Positions 33,193 to 42,376 of a stretch of DNA of 64,000 bases are shown here, piece by piece. This DNA comes from CALRGE01 sp964360635. Its GTDB lineage: Bacteria > Patescibacteriota > Gracilibacteria > UBA1369 > 2-02-FULL-48-14. The stretch is taken from the NCBI GenBank assembly GCA_964360635.1, contig CAYHXO010000002.1:1-64000 (forward strand), in the 5' to 3' direction. The notes beneath the pieces are model-generated. The model saw only the letters and a list, made by a program, of their open reading frames with translations, ran no database searches and was not told the DNA's origin. Both the position numbers and the translations under genes were made by a program. The stretch's first letter is position 1, and each line of letters begins with the position of its first letter.

Positions 33193-35811
33193 TTAAGCTA
33201 TATCTTTTAACTGCTCACTTAGTTTTTTAAGTTTTTGTGTGGCTTCGCGTTCCTTATTTCTCTCCTGTTCAATCACCTCGGGTTTTGCATTTTTCACAAA
33301 GCCGGGATTGTTTAGTTTGGTTTGGATTGTCTTAAGGAAGTTTTCGAGGTTTTCGATTTCTTTTTGGATGCGGATTTTTTCGACTTCGAAGTCGATTAAG
33401 TCGGCTAATGGGAGGTAGATTTCGATGTCTTTAACGAAAGTGCTAATGGCTTTGTCGATTTTTTCGCCGTCTTTTGAGATTTCTAGGTTTCCGAGATTTG
33501 CGAGTCTCTTAATTATTTCTGATTTTTCTTCGATGAGTTTTAGATCTTCGTGAGCATAAATAATTGCGTGGATTTTCTTGGTTGCATCAACTTTGCTTTC
33601 TGCGCGAAGTGAACGGATTGCAGTTACAACTTCAATAATCATTTCAAGTTCTTCAGATTCTGATTCAAAATTGAATTTTTTATTAAGTTCAGGCCAAGAT
33701 TCAGTAATAAGCAGTGTTGAATTTAAATCTGACCAAACTGCCTCAGTAACGAATGGCATAAATGGGTGCATCAACTTTAGAGATGTTTCGAGCACGTGCT
33801 TCAGAACCGCTGAGTTTTTCTTAACTTTGCTCATTTCAACGTACCAATCGCAGTAATCGCCCCAGAAAAAGTCGTAAATTGTGGTTCCGGCTTCAGAAAA
33901 TTGATAATTATCAAGACTTTTTGTTACTTTTGTGATGATTTCGTTCAATCTAGTGAGAATCCATTTGTCGGCACGAGAGAAAGTTTTAGGGTCAAGCTTT
34001 GAATTTTTATCGAGGTTCATCATTACAAATCGAGAACCGTTCCAGATTTTATTCACAAAATTTCTGTAACCTCCAATTTTCTCTTCATAAAGGCGCATGT
34101 CATTTCCCGGAGTTGATCCAATCATAAGTGAAAGTCGAACTGCGTCTGTTCCATATTTTGCAATCATATCCAAAGGATCAATGCAGGTTTCTGGTCGAGA
34201 TTTACTCATTTTTTTACCGTGAATATCTCGAATCAAACCGTGAAGATAAACATTCTTAAATGGGATCGATTTCTCTTCTGAAAAGCCGGTTTTTCTAAGA
34301 GCGTAAGTCGACATCAAAATCATTCTGGCAACCCAAAAGAAAAGAATGTCGTAACCTGTTTCTAAAACGTCTGAAGGAGTGAATCGCATCAAATCTTCAG
34401 TTTTCTTTGGCCAACCTAGAGTTGAAAACGTCCAAAGCCCGGAGCTAAACCAAGTATCGAGTGTATCTGGATCTTGTTCCCAATCTTTTCCCGGAGAACT
34501 AGCTGAAACCTTCATTTCGCCATTTTTATGATAAACAGGAATTCTGTGTCCCCACCAAATTTGCCTTGAAATACACCAGTCACGAAGATTATCTATCCAG
34601 TGAAAATAAATTTTTTCTGAATTTTCTGGAATAATATTAATCATTCCAGATTTAACAGTGTCTTGAAGAACTTCTTTAACGCTTAATTTCTTACCCTTCC
34701 AATCCACAACTTTTTTATTAACATCAACAAACCATTGCTCCATAATTTGTGGTTCAATTTGTCCCTGTCCACGATAACTTTTTGCTGTGTTGTGGATATA
34801 ATTTTCATCAACTTTTACCAAAAGACCTTTTTCTTTTAATTTTTCAACGATTTTTGAACGAGCATCAGAAATTTTCATTCCTGCAAATTCTCCGGCAATT
34901 TCCAAAAGTTTACCATCGTAGCCAATTATCTGTTCTTTATCTAAATCATGCCTTTGAGATATTTCAAAATCTGTTAAATCATGCCAGGGAGTGATTGTCA
35001 TAACTCCAGTTCCGAATTCAGGATCTACGGCCTTATCTTTAATAATTGTCGCTGTGATATTTCCATTTATCCATTCGCATTCAAAAGTTTCTCCATGTTT
35101 AAATTTTTTATATCTCTTATCATCAGGGTGCATCACCACATATTTATCACCGAATTTAGTTTCTGGTCTTGAAGTGCTAATTTCAAAAGGACCATATTTA
35201 AAAGTATAAAATTCAGCTTTTTCCTCTATATATTCAATCTCATCATCTGCTACGGTCGTTTGCATTTTTGGATCCCAATTTACAATTCGTCCACCTCGAT
35301 AGATCAAGCCATCTTCATACATCATCTTAAAAAGTTCGTTTACTGACTCATTCATTTCATCACTAAAAGTGTATTTTTCTCGAGTCCAATCACAACTTGA
35401 ACCCATTTTTTTTACCTGATTTCTGATTGTTCCTTGGCTTTTTTCAACGAATTTACGAATCTCAGCTAAAAGTTTTTCTCTTCCCAACTCTTCACGTGGA
35501 TTTTTTATACCTTCTGCTTGTAGTTTTTTTTCAACAACGCTTTGAGTAGCAATAGCTGCATGATCTGTTCCCGGGATCCAAAGTGCATCAAATCCAGCCA
35601 TTCTCTTGTATCGAATCATTGTATCTTCCAAAGCCAACATTGTGGCATGACCCAAATGAAGAGTTCCCGTGGCGTTTGGCGGTGGCATCATTATTGAGAA
35701 AGGCTTCTTTGATTTATCTCCGGTCAGCGAAAACACACCGGATTCCTCCCATTTCTTATAAATCTCATCTTCGAATTGTGAGGCTTCGTAAGCCTTTGCG
35801 ATTTCTTTCAT
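33193..35811 (-). CDS. valS: Valyl-tRNA synthetase
   Basis: 872 residues, full length with the C-terminal coiled-coil arm (K-I-R-I-Q-K-E-I-E-N-L-E-N-F). HIGH appears as GTLHLGHA and KMSKS as GKKMSKSRPE. The editing domain has E-I-S-T-S-R-P-E-T; the tRNA-binding region and D-W-C-I-S-R-Q-I-W-W-G-H-R-I-P-V are typical. It charges tRNA-Val. Its start has an A-rich leader ending AAAATATG. The unit 3' of it is the accessory island, 5 bp from the RhuM remnant. Confidence 0.97.
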   Translation of the reverse strand: MKEIAKAYEASQFEDEIYKKWEESGVFSLTGDKSKKPFSIMMPPPNATGTLHLGHATMLALEDTMIRYKRMAGFDALWIPGTDHAAIATQSVVEKKLQAEGIKNPREELGREKLLAEIRKFVEKSQGTIRNQVKKMGSSCDWTREKYTFSDEMNESVNELFKMMYEDGLIYRGGRIVNWDPKMQTTVADDEIEYIEEKAEFYTFKYGPFEISTSRPETKFGDKYVVMHPDDKRYKKFKHGETFECEWINGNITATIIKDKAVDPEFGTGVMTITPWHDLTDFEISQRHDLDKEQIIGYDGKLLEIAGEFAGMKISDARSKIVEKLKEKGLLVKVDENYIHNTAKSYRGQGQIEPQIMEQWFVDVNKKVVDWKGKKLSVKEVLQDTVKSGMINIIPENSEKIYFHWIDNLRDWCISRQIWWGHRIPVYHKNGEMKVSASSPGKDWEQDPDTLDTWFSSGLWTFSTLGWPKKTEDLMRFTPSDVLETGYDILFFWVARMILMSTYALRKTGFSEEKSIPFKNVYLHGLIRDIHGKKMSKSRPETCIDPLDMIAKYGTDAVRLSLMIGSTPGNDMRLYEEKIGGYRNFVNKIWNGSRFVMMNLDKNSKLDPKTFSRADKWILTRLNEIITKVTKSLDNYQFSEAGTTIYDFFWGDYCDWYVEMSKVKKNSAVLKHVLETSLKLMHPFMPFVTEAVWSDLNSTLLITESWPELNKKFNFESESEELEMIIEVVTAIRSLRAESKVDATKKIHAIIYAHEDLKLIEEKSEIIKRLANLGNLEISKDGEKIDKAISTFVKDIEIYLPLADLIDFEVEKIRIQKEIENLENFLKTIQTKLNNPGFVKNAKPEVIEQERNKEREATQKLKKLSEQLKDIA

Positions 35812-35875
35812 ATTTTTTCTAATATACAGAAAAAGTTCCTGCGAATCCAGAATTCATTTTTTGAGATTTTTATGG

Positions 35876-35881
35876 TATAAT
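35876..35881 (+). promoter_or_regulatory. Extended -10 box; probable leaderless promoter
   Basis: TATAAT preceded by TGG (TG-n-TATAAT), a textbook extended -10. The expected transcription start, about 7 bases downstream, falls on or next to the ATG at 35888, so the mRNA would have no 5' leader. The -35 position (35853-35858, TTCATT) is poor, as expected for an extended -10 promoter. Confidence 0.6.
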
Positions 35882-35887
35882 ATATTC

Positions 35888-36334
35888 ATGAATGCAAAAG
35901 AAAAACTAGAACTAAAGCATGTACCAGATCAAATCATACAAAATACTGATGGATCTTTAGATTTGGGAAGCGATATTGAGGCAAAAGTTTCAGAATTGGT
36001 TGGAGAAGATATTTCGAATGATTTACCGGTAAAGAGTTCAAGTACCGCTGCACAAGATGATAGAAAAACAGAAGAAAAACTATCTCTACGTCAACAATTA
36101 TTTAAAAATGCTCCTGAAGAGAAAGTTATGCGTGCACAAGTTGTGGCGAAGTTGAATAAAGATAAAGATATTCTAGAAAGAGGTCTCTCCAAAATACGAG
36201 GTACAAAAAACTTTGATCTTATTGAAGAAGTATTAAGAGAACTTAGAACTTTAATTCGTGAAATTCACAGGGTAATGAACATGAGTTTTGAAGCCCTAAA
36301 ACTTGTTTGGCTAAAAGTCGTACACAATTTTTAG
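35888..36334 (+). CDS. Hypothetical soluble helical protein
   Basis: 148 residues from the ATG at 35888; a longer frame starting 27 bases earlier would begin inside the promoter. The N-terminal half is acidic and low complexity (D-D-R-K-T-E-E-K), the C-terminal half a probable helical bundle (L-I-E-E-V-L-R-E-L-R-T-L-I-R-E-I). No recognised domain. Its stop overlaps the convergent lipoprotein gene by 4 bp. It has its own strong extended -10 promoter. Confidence 0.55.
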   Translation: MNAKEKLELKHVPDQIIQNTDGSLDLGSDIEAKVSELVGEDISNDLPVKSSSTAAQDDRKTEEKLSLRQQLFKNAPEEKVMRAQVVAKLNKDKDILERGLSKIRGTKNFDLIEEVLRELRTLIREIHRVMNMSFEALKLVWLKVVHNF

Positions 36335-36783
36335 TTCACAAATTCGAAGCTACCTTTCATTAAATCGAATAGAGCTTCGTCAGCTTGATTTTCGATAAAT
36401 AGAATCATTATTCCATCGCCATTTGTAATTAAATCACCTCCTAAATCACATTTTGAATCTTTATCAGTATCATCAAGTGAGATTTTATAAGATTTGTATC
36501 CTCCAAATTTCACACCGCCGTTTTCATATTTACAAATTTTATTTACTATTTTCATCTGAGCAATAACTTCATCAGGTGTTGCTGCTAAATATCTATACAT
36601 AGTTAATACCTTTTCTGATTCTGAATTTTCAACAACATATCGTGTTGCAGCTCTTTTAACAGTGTAATTAATTGGATAATCAAATGTTAAATCACTATTT
36701 TCGTATTTCTGACTTTCAACTGATGTTCCTCCGCATGAGGCAAGCATAAGTGTTAACAATGCAAGTGATATGAGTTTTTTCAT
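36331..36783 (-). CDS. Lipoprotein with PsbP/Mog1-like mature domain
   Basis: 150 residues. Lipobox LASC (C17), then Y-E-N-S-D-L-T-F-D-Y-P-I-N-Y-T-V-K, which resembles the start of PsbP-like lipoprotein domains (F-x-x-Y-P-x-x-W); the cysteines at about 84 and 112 may form a disulfide. The 53843-55102 lipoprotein contains similar motifs. Surface-exposed, role unknown. HIT gene is 11 bp further upstream on the same strand. Confidence 0.6.
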   Translation of the reverse strand: MKKLISLALLTLMLASCGGTSVESQKYENSDLTFDYPINYTVKRAATRYVVENSESEKVLTMYRYLAATPDEVIAQMKIVNKICKYENGGVKFGGYKSYKISLDDTDKDSKCDLGGDLITNGDGIMILFIENQADEALFDLMKGSFEFVN

Positions 36784-36793
36784 AATTTTGGGG

Positions 36794-37111
36794 TTAAAAC
36801 CATCCTAATAGATGTAGATGTAAATGAAATATTTCCTGACCACCCTTAGCGCCGACGTTAAATTGTAATTTGTAGCCTTCACATTTGTTCTCTTCTGCCA
36901 GTTTCTTCGCAGTAAATATAAGATGTGAGATTAGATTTGAATCAGATTCCTCAATTTCCATTATACTAGATATCGCTTTCTTGGGGATAACGAGTATATG
37001 GATTGGTGCTTTTGGATGTAAATCGTTTATGGCTATGCAAAAGTCATCCTCATAAAGCAGAGTAGATGGAATTTCTTTATCAATTATTTTTTGAAATACT
37101 GTTTTTGTCAT
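36794..37111 (-). CDS. HIT-family (HINT-like) protein
   Basis: 105 residues, ending in the histidine triad FHLHLHLLGWF, the HxHxH nucleotide-hydrolase motif. The core also has I-N-D-L-H-P-K-A-P-I-H-I-L-V-I-P-K and F-N-V-G-A-K-G-G-Q. Members act as purine nucleoside phosphoramidases or AP4A-like hydrolases. It lies 26 bp after the sigma-like gene on the same strand. Confidence 0.9.
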   Translation of the reverse strand: MTKTVFQKIIDKEIPSTLLYEDDFCIAINDLHPKAPIHILVIPKKAISSIMEIEESDSNLISHLIFTAKKLAEENKCEGYKLQFNVGAKGGQEIFHLHLHLLGWF

Positions 37112-37137
37112 AAACTTCTAGAAGTTTATAGCAAAAT

Positions 37138-38217
37138 TTATTTCTTTGAAAGGTCAAGAGCGTACATTGCTCTTCCTACTCTCACAAAATGCTTATTCTT
37201 TTGCAAATTCAATGAGATTGTTCCCTTTTTAACTTGTCTCTGTTTTAGCACTCCTTTTGTGATATCTTGCTTTGAAAGTGGTGATTTTTTCTCTAGTAAA
37301 GACTGAATGATGTCTGAAACAGTCCCATCTTGGAATCCCCATTCTTTCAATGCATAAAGGCCACGTCCTACTAAAACGAATTGTGGGTATCTGATTAATT
37401 CATTGTGAACAGCTTGAACTGTCACAACTTTTTTATCGAAACCGCTATCAGTAATTTTGCTTGCAATGTCAACAAAGTGCAGTGGCTTTTTAGTCTTCTT
37501 TAAAACGATATATGCCTTATCTCGAATACTCTTCGGATTTATATGTCTCCATGTCATCAAACCATAACCTTCATCAACAATCTTAAGTCTCTGATCAATT
37601 TTCAAAACAGATTCAAAGAAAGATTCTGAAATATCTTCAATATTGAATTTCTTATCTAACAAAGTTTTGTGAAATTCTCCTTTTTCAATAACATCTTTTG
37701 TATCTTTTAAAATACTAATTGCATGGTTTAAAACCTCAACAATCTGTTCTTGACCAATTGTTGACAGGTGCCATGCTGAAGTAAACATGTTGGTTTTTTC
37801 TAAATTCGAAAGATCGTGACTGATTGTTAGTGCAAGTCTTACAATATATGCATCAACATTCTCAGATTTATCAATTGTTGAAAGGATTTTGTTTACTAAA
37901 TCTTTTTCAAGAAGAAGTCCTCCGTTTTCTTTCAAAATTGCGTGACCAACCTCATTTATATACTTAAGTTTTGTATTTGTAAGTGTTCTCTTCAACTTAG
38001 AAAGTGCAATTTTTTCAATCTGTCTAACACGTTCACGAGTAACATTAAAAGTTCTACCAATACTTTCGAGAGTTTGTCTTTCTTTATTATCAAGAGAAAA
38101 TCTCTTAACAATAACTTCTCTCTCCTTCTCACTTAGGACCATGAACATATCTTCGATCACCTCCATCAAGTTTAGCTTGAGTGTAGGGCTTGCCGTAGCA
38201 GTTTGACTTGTTTGCAT
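37138..38217 (-). CDS. Sigma70 region 4-only protein with HARE-HTH domain
   Basis: 359 residues. Residues 20-80 hold a full sigma region 4: L-S-E-K-E-R-E-V-I-V-K-R-F followed by the HTH R-E-R-V-R-Q-I-E that contacts a -35 element in ordinary sigma factors. Regions 1-3, including the -10-melting region 2, are absent. Residues about 215-290 (S-I-R-D-K-A-Y-I-V-L-K-K, H-F-V-D-I-A-S-K-I) form a HARE-HTH, shared with RpoE delta, restriction and chromatin proteins; a second similar helix-turn-helix may follow. It cannot initiate alone and more likely modulates RNA polymerase at particular promoters. Such fusions recur in CPR bacteria. Confidence 0.85.
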   Translation of the reverse strand: MQTSQTATASPTLKLNLMEVIEDMFMVLSEKEREVIVKRFSLDNKERQTLESIGRTFNVTRERVRQIEKIALSKLKRTLTNTKLKYINEVGHAILKENGGLLLEKDLVNKILSTIDKSENVDAYIVRLALTISHDLSNLEKTNMFTSAWHLSTIGQEQIVEVLNHAISILKDTKDVIEKGEFHKTLLDKKFNIEDISESFFESVLKIDQRLKIVDEGYGLMTWRHINPKSIRDKAYIVLKKTKKPLHFVDIASKITDSGFDKKVVTVQAVHNELIRYPQFVLVGRGLYALKEWGFQDGTVSDIIQSLLEKKSPLSKQDITKGVLKQRQVKKGTISLNLQKNKHFVRVGRAMYALDLSKK

Positions 38218-38371
38218 ATTCCGTTTGTAATTAGCTTTAGAATATTTAGGATTGGGTGAAACGTCAATAGAATATTTATTCTCGACTTAGTCAACCCTAA
38301 AATTAAGTTTGCATCGTAGTCCCTTTTTTCCGTGTTGTCAACAGCGAAATTAAATGCTAAAAGGTTAGCAC

Positions 38372-38455
38372 GCTCGGGTGGCGAAATGGTAGACGCGCTG
38401 GTCTTAGGAACCAGTTCCGAAAGGATTGAGAGTTCGAGTCTCTCCTCGAGCACCA
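38372..38455 (+). tRNA. tRNA-Leu (UAG)
   Basis: An 84-base cloverleaf ending in encoded CCA. The acceptor stem GCTCGGG pairs with CTCGAGC (one G-T), the anticodon stem CTGGT/ACCAG holds a 7-base loop with TAG at 38405-38407, and the long variable arm is typical of type II leucine tRNAs. T-arm: GTTCGAGTC type. It reads CUA-type codons. Confidence 0.97.
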
Positions 38456-38517
38456 CAGCCGACTTCTGTCGGCCTGTTTGTGTTGACTGATCGCATATCA
38501 AAGTCTATTTTTTGAGT

Positions 38518-38823
38518 ATGCAAAAAAAGAAAAAATCTGAACTGAAAGTTGGAGAGATTGCTGGACTTCGCCCAGTAGTGAATGTTGATGCTGACGGACA
38601 TTTTGTGAAATATGTGAAATACCATGCGAATCCTTGGCATATAATGTGGAGGAGTTTTTTGGCCGGAGCTTTTCAGGGATTGGGATTTGTTGTTGGTACT
38701 GCGCTACTTTTGGCGATTTTAGGTTTTTTTGTAAAAGATATTCTTGGGAACTTGCCTTTTTTTCAAGACTTGTCGCAAGCACTTAATATTTGGCTTGAGA
38801 ATGCAAGCCAGCTGAAAAAATGA
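38518..38823 (+). CDS. DUF5665-family membrane protein
   Basis: 101 residues from the ATG at 38518 (a TTG six bases earlier also in frame). One long hydrophobic helix (W-R-S-F-L-A-G-A-F-Q-G-L-G-F-V-V-G-T-A-L-L) is the signature of DUF5665 proteins, found in many bacteria without known function. Sits between tRNA-Leu and dnaE, overlapping the dnaE start by 4 bp (ATGA). Confidence 0.8.
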   Translation: MQKKKKSELKVGEIAGLRPVVNVDADGHFVKYVKYHANPWHIMWRSFLAGAFQGLGFVVGTALLLAILGFFVKDILGNLPFFQDLSQALNIWLENASQLKK

Positions 38824-41800
38824 GTTTTGTACACCTTCACAATCACACTCATTATTCCATACTTACAGGTTTGGCGAGGCCAAGCCAGTATATTGATTTA
38901 GCAAAGGAACAAGGTAGCCCGGCAATCGCAATCACAGATAGCGGTGTTATTTATGGAGCAATTGAATTTTATCAAAAGGCAAAAGCTGCTGGAATAAAAC
39001 CTATTATTGGCGTTGAGGCATTTGTTGCACCAATGGGAATGGAAAATAAAACTGTTGAGAACAGATATTCAAGTTTGGTTCTACTGGCAAAGAATATGGA
39101 GGGATACAAAAATTTGCTAAAGCTTTGCACTATTGCAGCACTTGAGGGTTTTTATTACAAACCACGAGTTGACGATGCTCTTTTGAAGAAGTTTGGAGCC
39201 GGATTAATTGCACTTTCAGGCAGTTTAAGTGGAGCAATTCCAAAAGCTATTTTGGAAAATAATGAAAAAAAGGCTATTGAAATAATTGAAACTTACCAAG
39301 GTATTTTTGGGAAAGAAAATTTTTATCTTGAAATTCAGCATCACCCGGAAATTGCCAACTGGAGCATTGTAAATAGTAAGTTGATAGAGTTATCGAAGAA
39401 AACGGCTGCACCGCTTGTTGCTGCAAATGATTGTCATTATGCAAAACCTGAGGATGCAGATGCTCATGACGTTCTTATATGTATACAAACACAAAAAAAT
39501 GTAAAAGATGAACATAGAATCAAATTCGTTGGGAATTATTCACTGCGAAGCCCGGAAGATATGATTGAGGCTTTCAGGTTTTGCCCAGAGGCGGTGGCCA
39601 ATACAGTAAAAATAGCCGAACAAGTAGATCTAGATCTGAAATTTGGAGAAAATAAGATTCCATTTTTTCCTACCGGCGATAAAAATACACATGAATATTT
39701 TAGGGAACTTTGTGAAAACGGTTTTCATCAAAGATATGGCGATAACCCTTCAGATATAGCAAAAGAAAGATATGAATTTGAATTAGATATCATTCAAAGA
39801 ATGGGCTTTGAAAGTTACTTTTTGATTGTGCATGATTTTATTAATTTTGCAAAAAATAATGGCATAATTGTTGGTCCCGGTCGTGGTAGCGCTGCAGGTT
39901 CCATGATTGCTTATTCATTAAGGATTACTGAACTAGATCCGCTTGAATACGGGCTACTTTTTGAAAGGTTTTTGAATCCTGAAAGAATTTCGATGCCTGA
40001 TATCGACGTGGATTTTGCTGATACAAGAAGAGATGAAGTACTTAAGTATGTAACAGAAAAATATGGAGAAGATCATGTAGCTCATATTATTACCTTCGGA
40101 ACACTTGCCCCAAAGGCGGCCATTCGAGATGCAGGAAGAGCCTTGGGCTATTCGTATGCGATTGTAGATAAAATTGCTAAAACAGTTCCACCTGCAATTT
40201 TTGGTAAATATGCTCCTTTGAAAACATCTATCGCTGAAGATCCAGATTTTGCTGCTCTATATAAGAATGACATGGAAGCCAGAGAAATTTTGAATACTGC
40301 AGTAAAACTTGAAGGAACAATTCGTCAGGTTGGAACACATGCCAGTGCAGTAATTATTTCAAAAGATCCACTTGTTGAGAATACTGCTCTACAGAAAGCA
40401 GCTGGTGGGAATGAAGGTATTGTTACACAGTACCCAATGAAGCCCTGTGATGAATTGGGCTTACTTAAGATGGATTTTCTTGGTTTGAAAAACTTATCGA
40501 TGATTGAAACCACACTGGGAATTATAGGTAGAACAAAGCCTGATGTGAAAATTGATATGGAAAAAATTCCTATGACAGATGAAAAAACTTTTGAACTACT
40601 ACAAAGAGGTGAAACAACAGGTGTATTCCAATTGGAGTCTGCAGGTATGAAGAGATATTTGAAGGAGCTCAAACCGAATGAATTTGGAGATATTATTGCC
40701 ATGATCTCTTTATATAGGCCGGGGCCGATGGAGTTTATTTCTACTTATATTGCAGGTAAACATGGCACAAAAAAAGTAAATTACATTCATGATTCGCTTA
40801 AGGAAATTCTTCAAAACACTTACGGAATTGCAATTTATCAGGAGCAAATTTTACAAATTGCCCAGAAATTTGCCGGATTTTCTCTCGGTGAAGCAGATTT
40901 ATTAAGGAGAGCTATCGGTAAAAAAATTGCAAAAGAGTTAAAAGCCCAAAGAGATAAGTTTATTCAAGGTTCTATCAAAGAAGGACATGAGCAAAAACTT
41001 TCAGAGAAAATATTCGACGATGTAATCGAGCCATTTGCAGGCTATGGTTTTAACAAATCACATGCGGCTTGTTACGCTTTGATTTCATATCAAACAGCCT
41101 ATTTAAAGGCACATTATCCGGCTGAGTTCATGGCTGCGCTTTTAACTGCTGATGCAGATAATACAGATAGAATCGTGATTGAAATTCAGGAATGTCGAAA
41201 TATGGGAATTGAGGTTTTACCGCCGGATGTAAATGAATCAAGAGCACATTTTACCGTTGTTGATGATAAGAATATCAGATTCGGTTTAACTGCTGTTAAA
41301 GGAATTGGGATCGGCCCTGTTCGTGAAATAATTCATACAAGAGAAAAAGAGGGTAGATATTCAAGTTTGGAAAATTTTGCAAAGAGAGTTCCGGCGAAGA
41401 TTTTAAATAAAAAAACGATTGAGTCTCTGGCACTTTCAGGTGCAATGGATTCAATTGGCGAAAGAGCTGAAATTGCAAATGCTTATGAAGATATTTCTCA
41501 ATACGGGAAGAATTTGCAGGCTTCACTTGCCGAGGGCCAGACGGATATTTTTGGAATGATGGGTGAAAGTGAAACTCCAAGTTTGAAAATAAAACAATGC
41601 CCGCCTACGGCGGCTTCTCAAAAATTAAAGTGGGAAAAGCAATATTTAGGTCTTTATGTTAGCGGCCATCCACTTCAAGGTTTGAAGAGTTATTTGAAAC
41701 AAAAAGGTAAATTAATTGAAAATTTTGAGCTAAAAACAGTAGGTAAGGTTATAAAAATTAACGGAATGATAACTAGCGCGAAAAAAATTACTACAAAAAC

Positions 41801-42350
41801 AGGGAAATATATGTGCATGGGAGAAATTGAAGATCCTAGTGCAAGAATTTCATTTGTTCTTTTCCCAAAGATTTATGATAAATGTGGAGAGTTGATTGAA
41901 GAAGAAAAAGTCTTAAGTTTTGAGGGTAAATTGGACCAGAGAGGAACTGATTTCCAGTTTGTTGTTAATGATGTGAAGGCACTTTCTCTTGAAGCAATGA
42001 TAAAGAAGGCAATTGATTCAAATTCATTTGATTATGATGATAAAATTATTGGAGTGCCGAGTTTTAAATTGGAATTGGAAGATGAAGAAGAGTTAGCCGA
42101 ATTACATGAGCTTGAGGAAGCAGAAAGTACAACGAATGAGACTTATATAATTAATTTTGAGTCTGAACCTGTAAATTTGAATGAATTGAAGGCATTTCTC
42201 GAAGCACATAAAGGCCCTACTAAGGCGGAAATTCATATTCAAGATAATAACAAAATTAAGAGGATAAAAGTACCTTTCAGCATTGCTGTAAACAAAGAAT
42301 TTGAGGAAGAAATAAAAAAGATCATTGCGGCTTCGACAGTAAAAATATAG
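38820..42350 (+). CDS. dnaE: DNA polymerase III alpha subunit
   Basis: 1176 residues, full length. The PHP domain opens with HLHNHTHYS, metal-binding in active PHP proofreaders. Polymerase motifs follow: GPGRGSAAGS and the catalytic-aspartate pair in PDIDVDF near residue 398, then F-Q-L-E-S-A-G-M-K and tandem helix-hairpin-helix and an OB fold (about 980-1060). No separate 3'-5' exonuclease domain. The C-terminal end continues into an acidic tail. Replicative polymerase; overlaps the DUF5665 gene by ATGA and is followed 26 bp later by aspS. Confidence 0.97.
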   Translation: MSFVHLHNHTHYSILTGLARPSQYIDLAKEQGSPAIAITDSGVIYGAIEFYQKAKAAGIKPIIGVEAFVAPMGMENKTVENRYSSLVLLAKNMEGYKNLLKLCTIAALEGFYYKPRVDDALLKKFGAGLIALSGSLSGAIPKAILENNEKKAIEIIETYQGIFGKENFYLEIQHHPEIANWSIVNSKLIELSKKTAAPLVAANDCHYAKPEDADAHDVLICIQTQKNVKDEHRIKFVGNYSLRSPEDMIEAFRFCPEAVANTVKIAEQVDLDLKFGENKIPFFPTGDKNTHEYFRELCENGFHQRYGDNPSDIAKERYEFELDIIQRMGFESYFLIVHDFINFAKNNGIIVGPGRGSAAGSMIAYSLRITELDPLEYGLLFERFLNPERISMPDIDVDFADTRRDEVLKYVTEKYGEDHVAHIITFGTLAPKAAIRDAGRALGYSYAIVDKIAKTVPPAIFGKYAPLKTSIAEDPDFAALYKNDMEAREILNTAVKLEGTIRQVGTHASAVIISKDPLVENTALQKAAGGNEGIVTQYPMKPCDELGLLKMDFLGLKNLSMIETTLGIIGRTKPDVKIDMEKIPMTDEKTFELLQRGETTGVFQLESAGMKRYLKELKPNEFGDIIAMISLYRPGPMEFISTYIAGKHGTKKVNYIHDSLKEILQNTYGIAIYQEQILQIAQKFAGFSLGEADLLRRAIGKKIAKELKAQRDKFIQGSIKEGHEQKLSEKIFDDVIEPFAGYGFNKSHAACYALISYQTAYLKAHYPAEFMAALLTADADNTDRIVIEIQECRNMGIEVLPPDVNESRAHFTVVDDKNIRFGLTAVKGIGIGPVREIIHTREKEGRYSSLENFAKRVPAKILNKKTIESLALSGAMDSIGERAEIANAYEDISQYGKNLQASLAEGQTDIFGMMGESETPSLKIKQCPPTAASQKLKWEKQYLGLYVSGHPLQGLKSYLKQKGKLIENFELKTVGKVIKINGMITSAKKITTKTGKYMCMGEIEDPSARISFVLFPKIYDKCGELIEEEKVLSFEGKLDQRGTDFQFVVNDVKALSLEAMIKKAIDSNSFDYDDKIIGVPSFKLELEDEEELAELHELEEAESTTNETYIINFESEPVNLNELKAFLEAHKGPTKAEIHIQDNNKIKRIKVPFSIAVNKEFEEEIKKIIAASTVKI

Positions 42351-42376
42351 AATACTTCAGATTTAATTTGGAAAAT

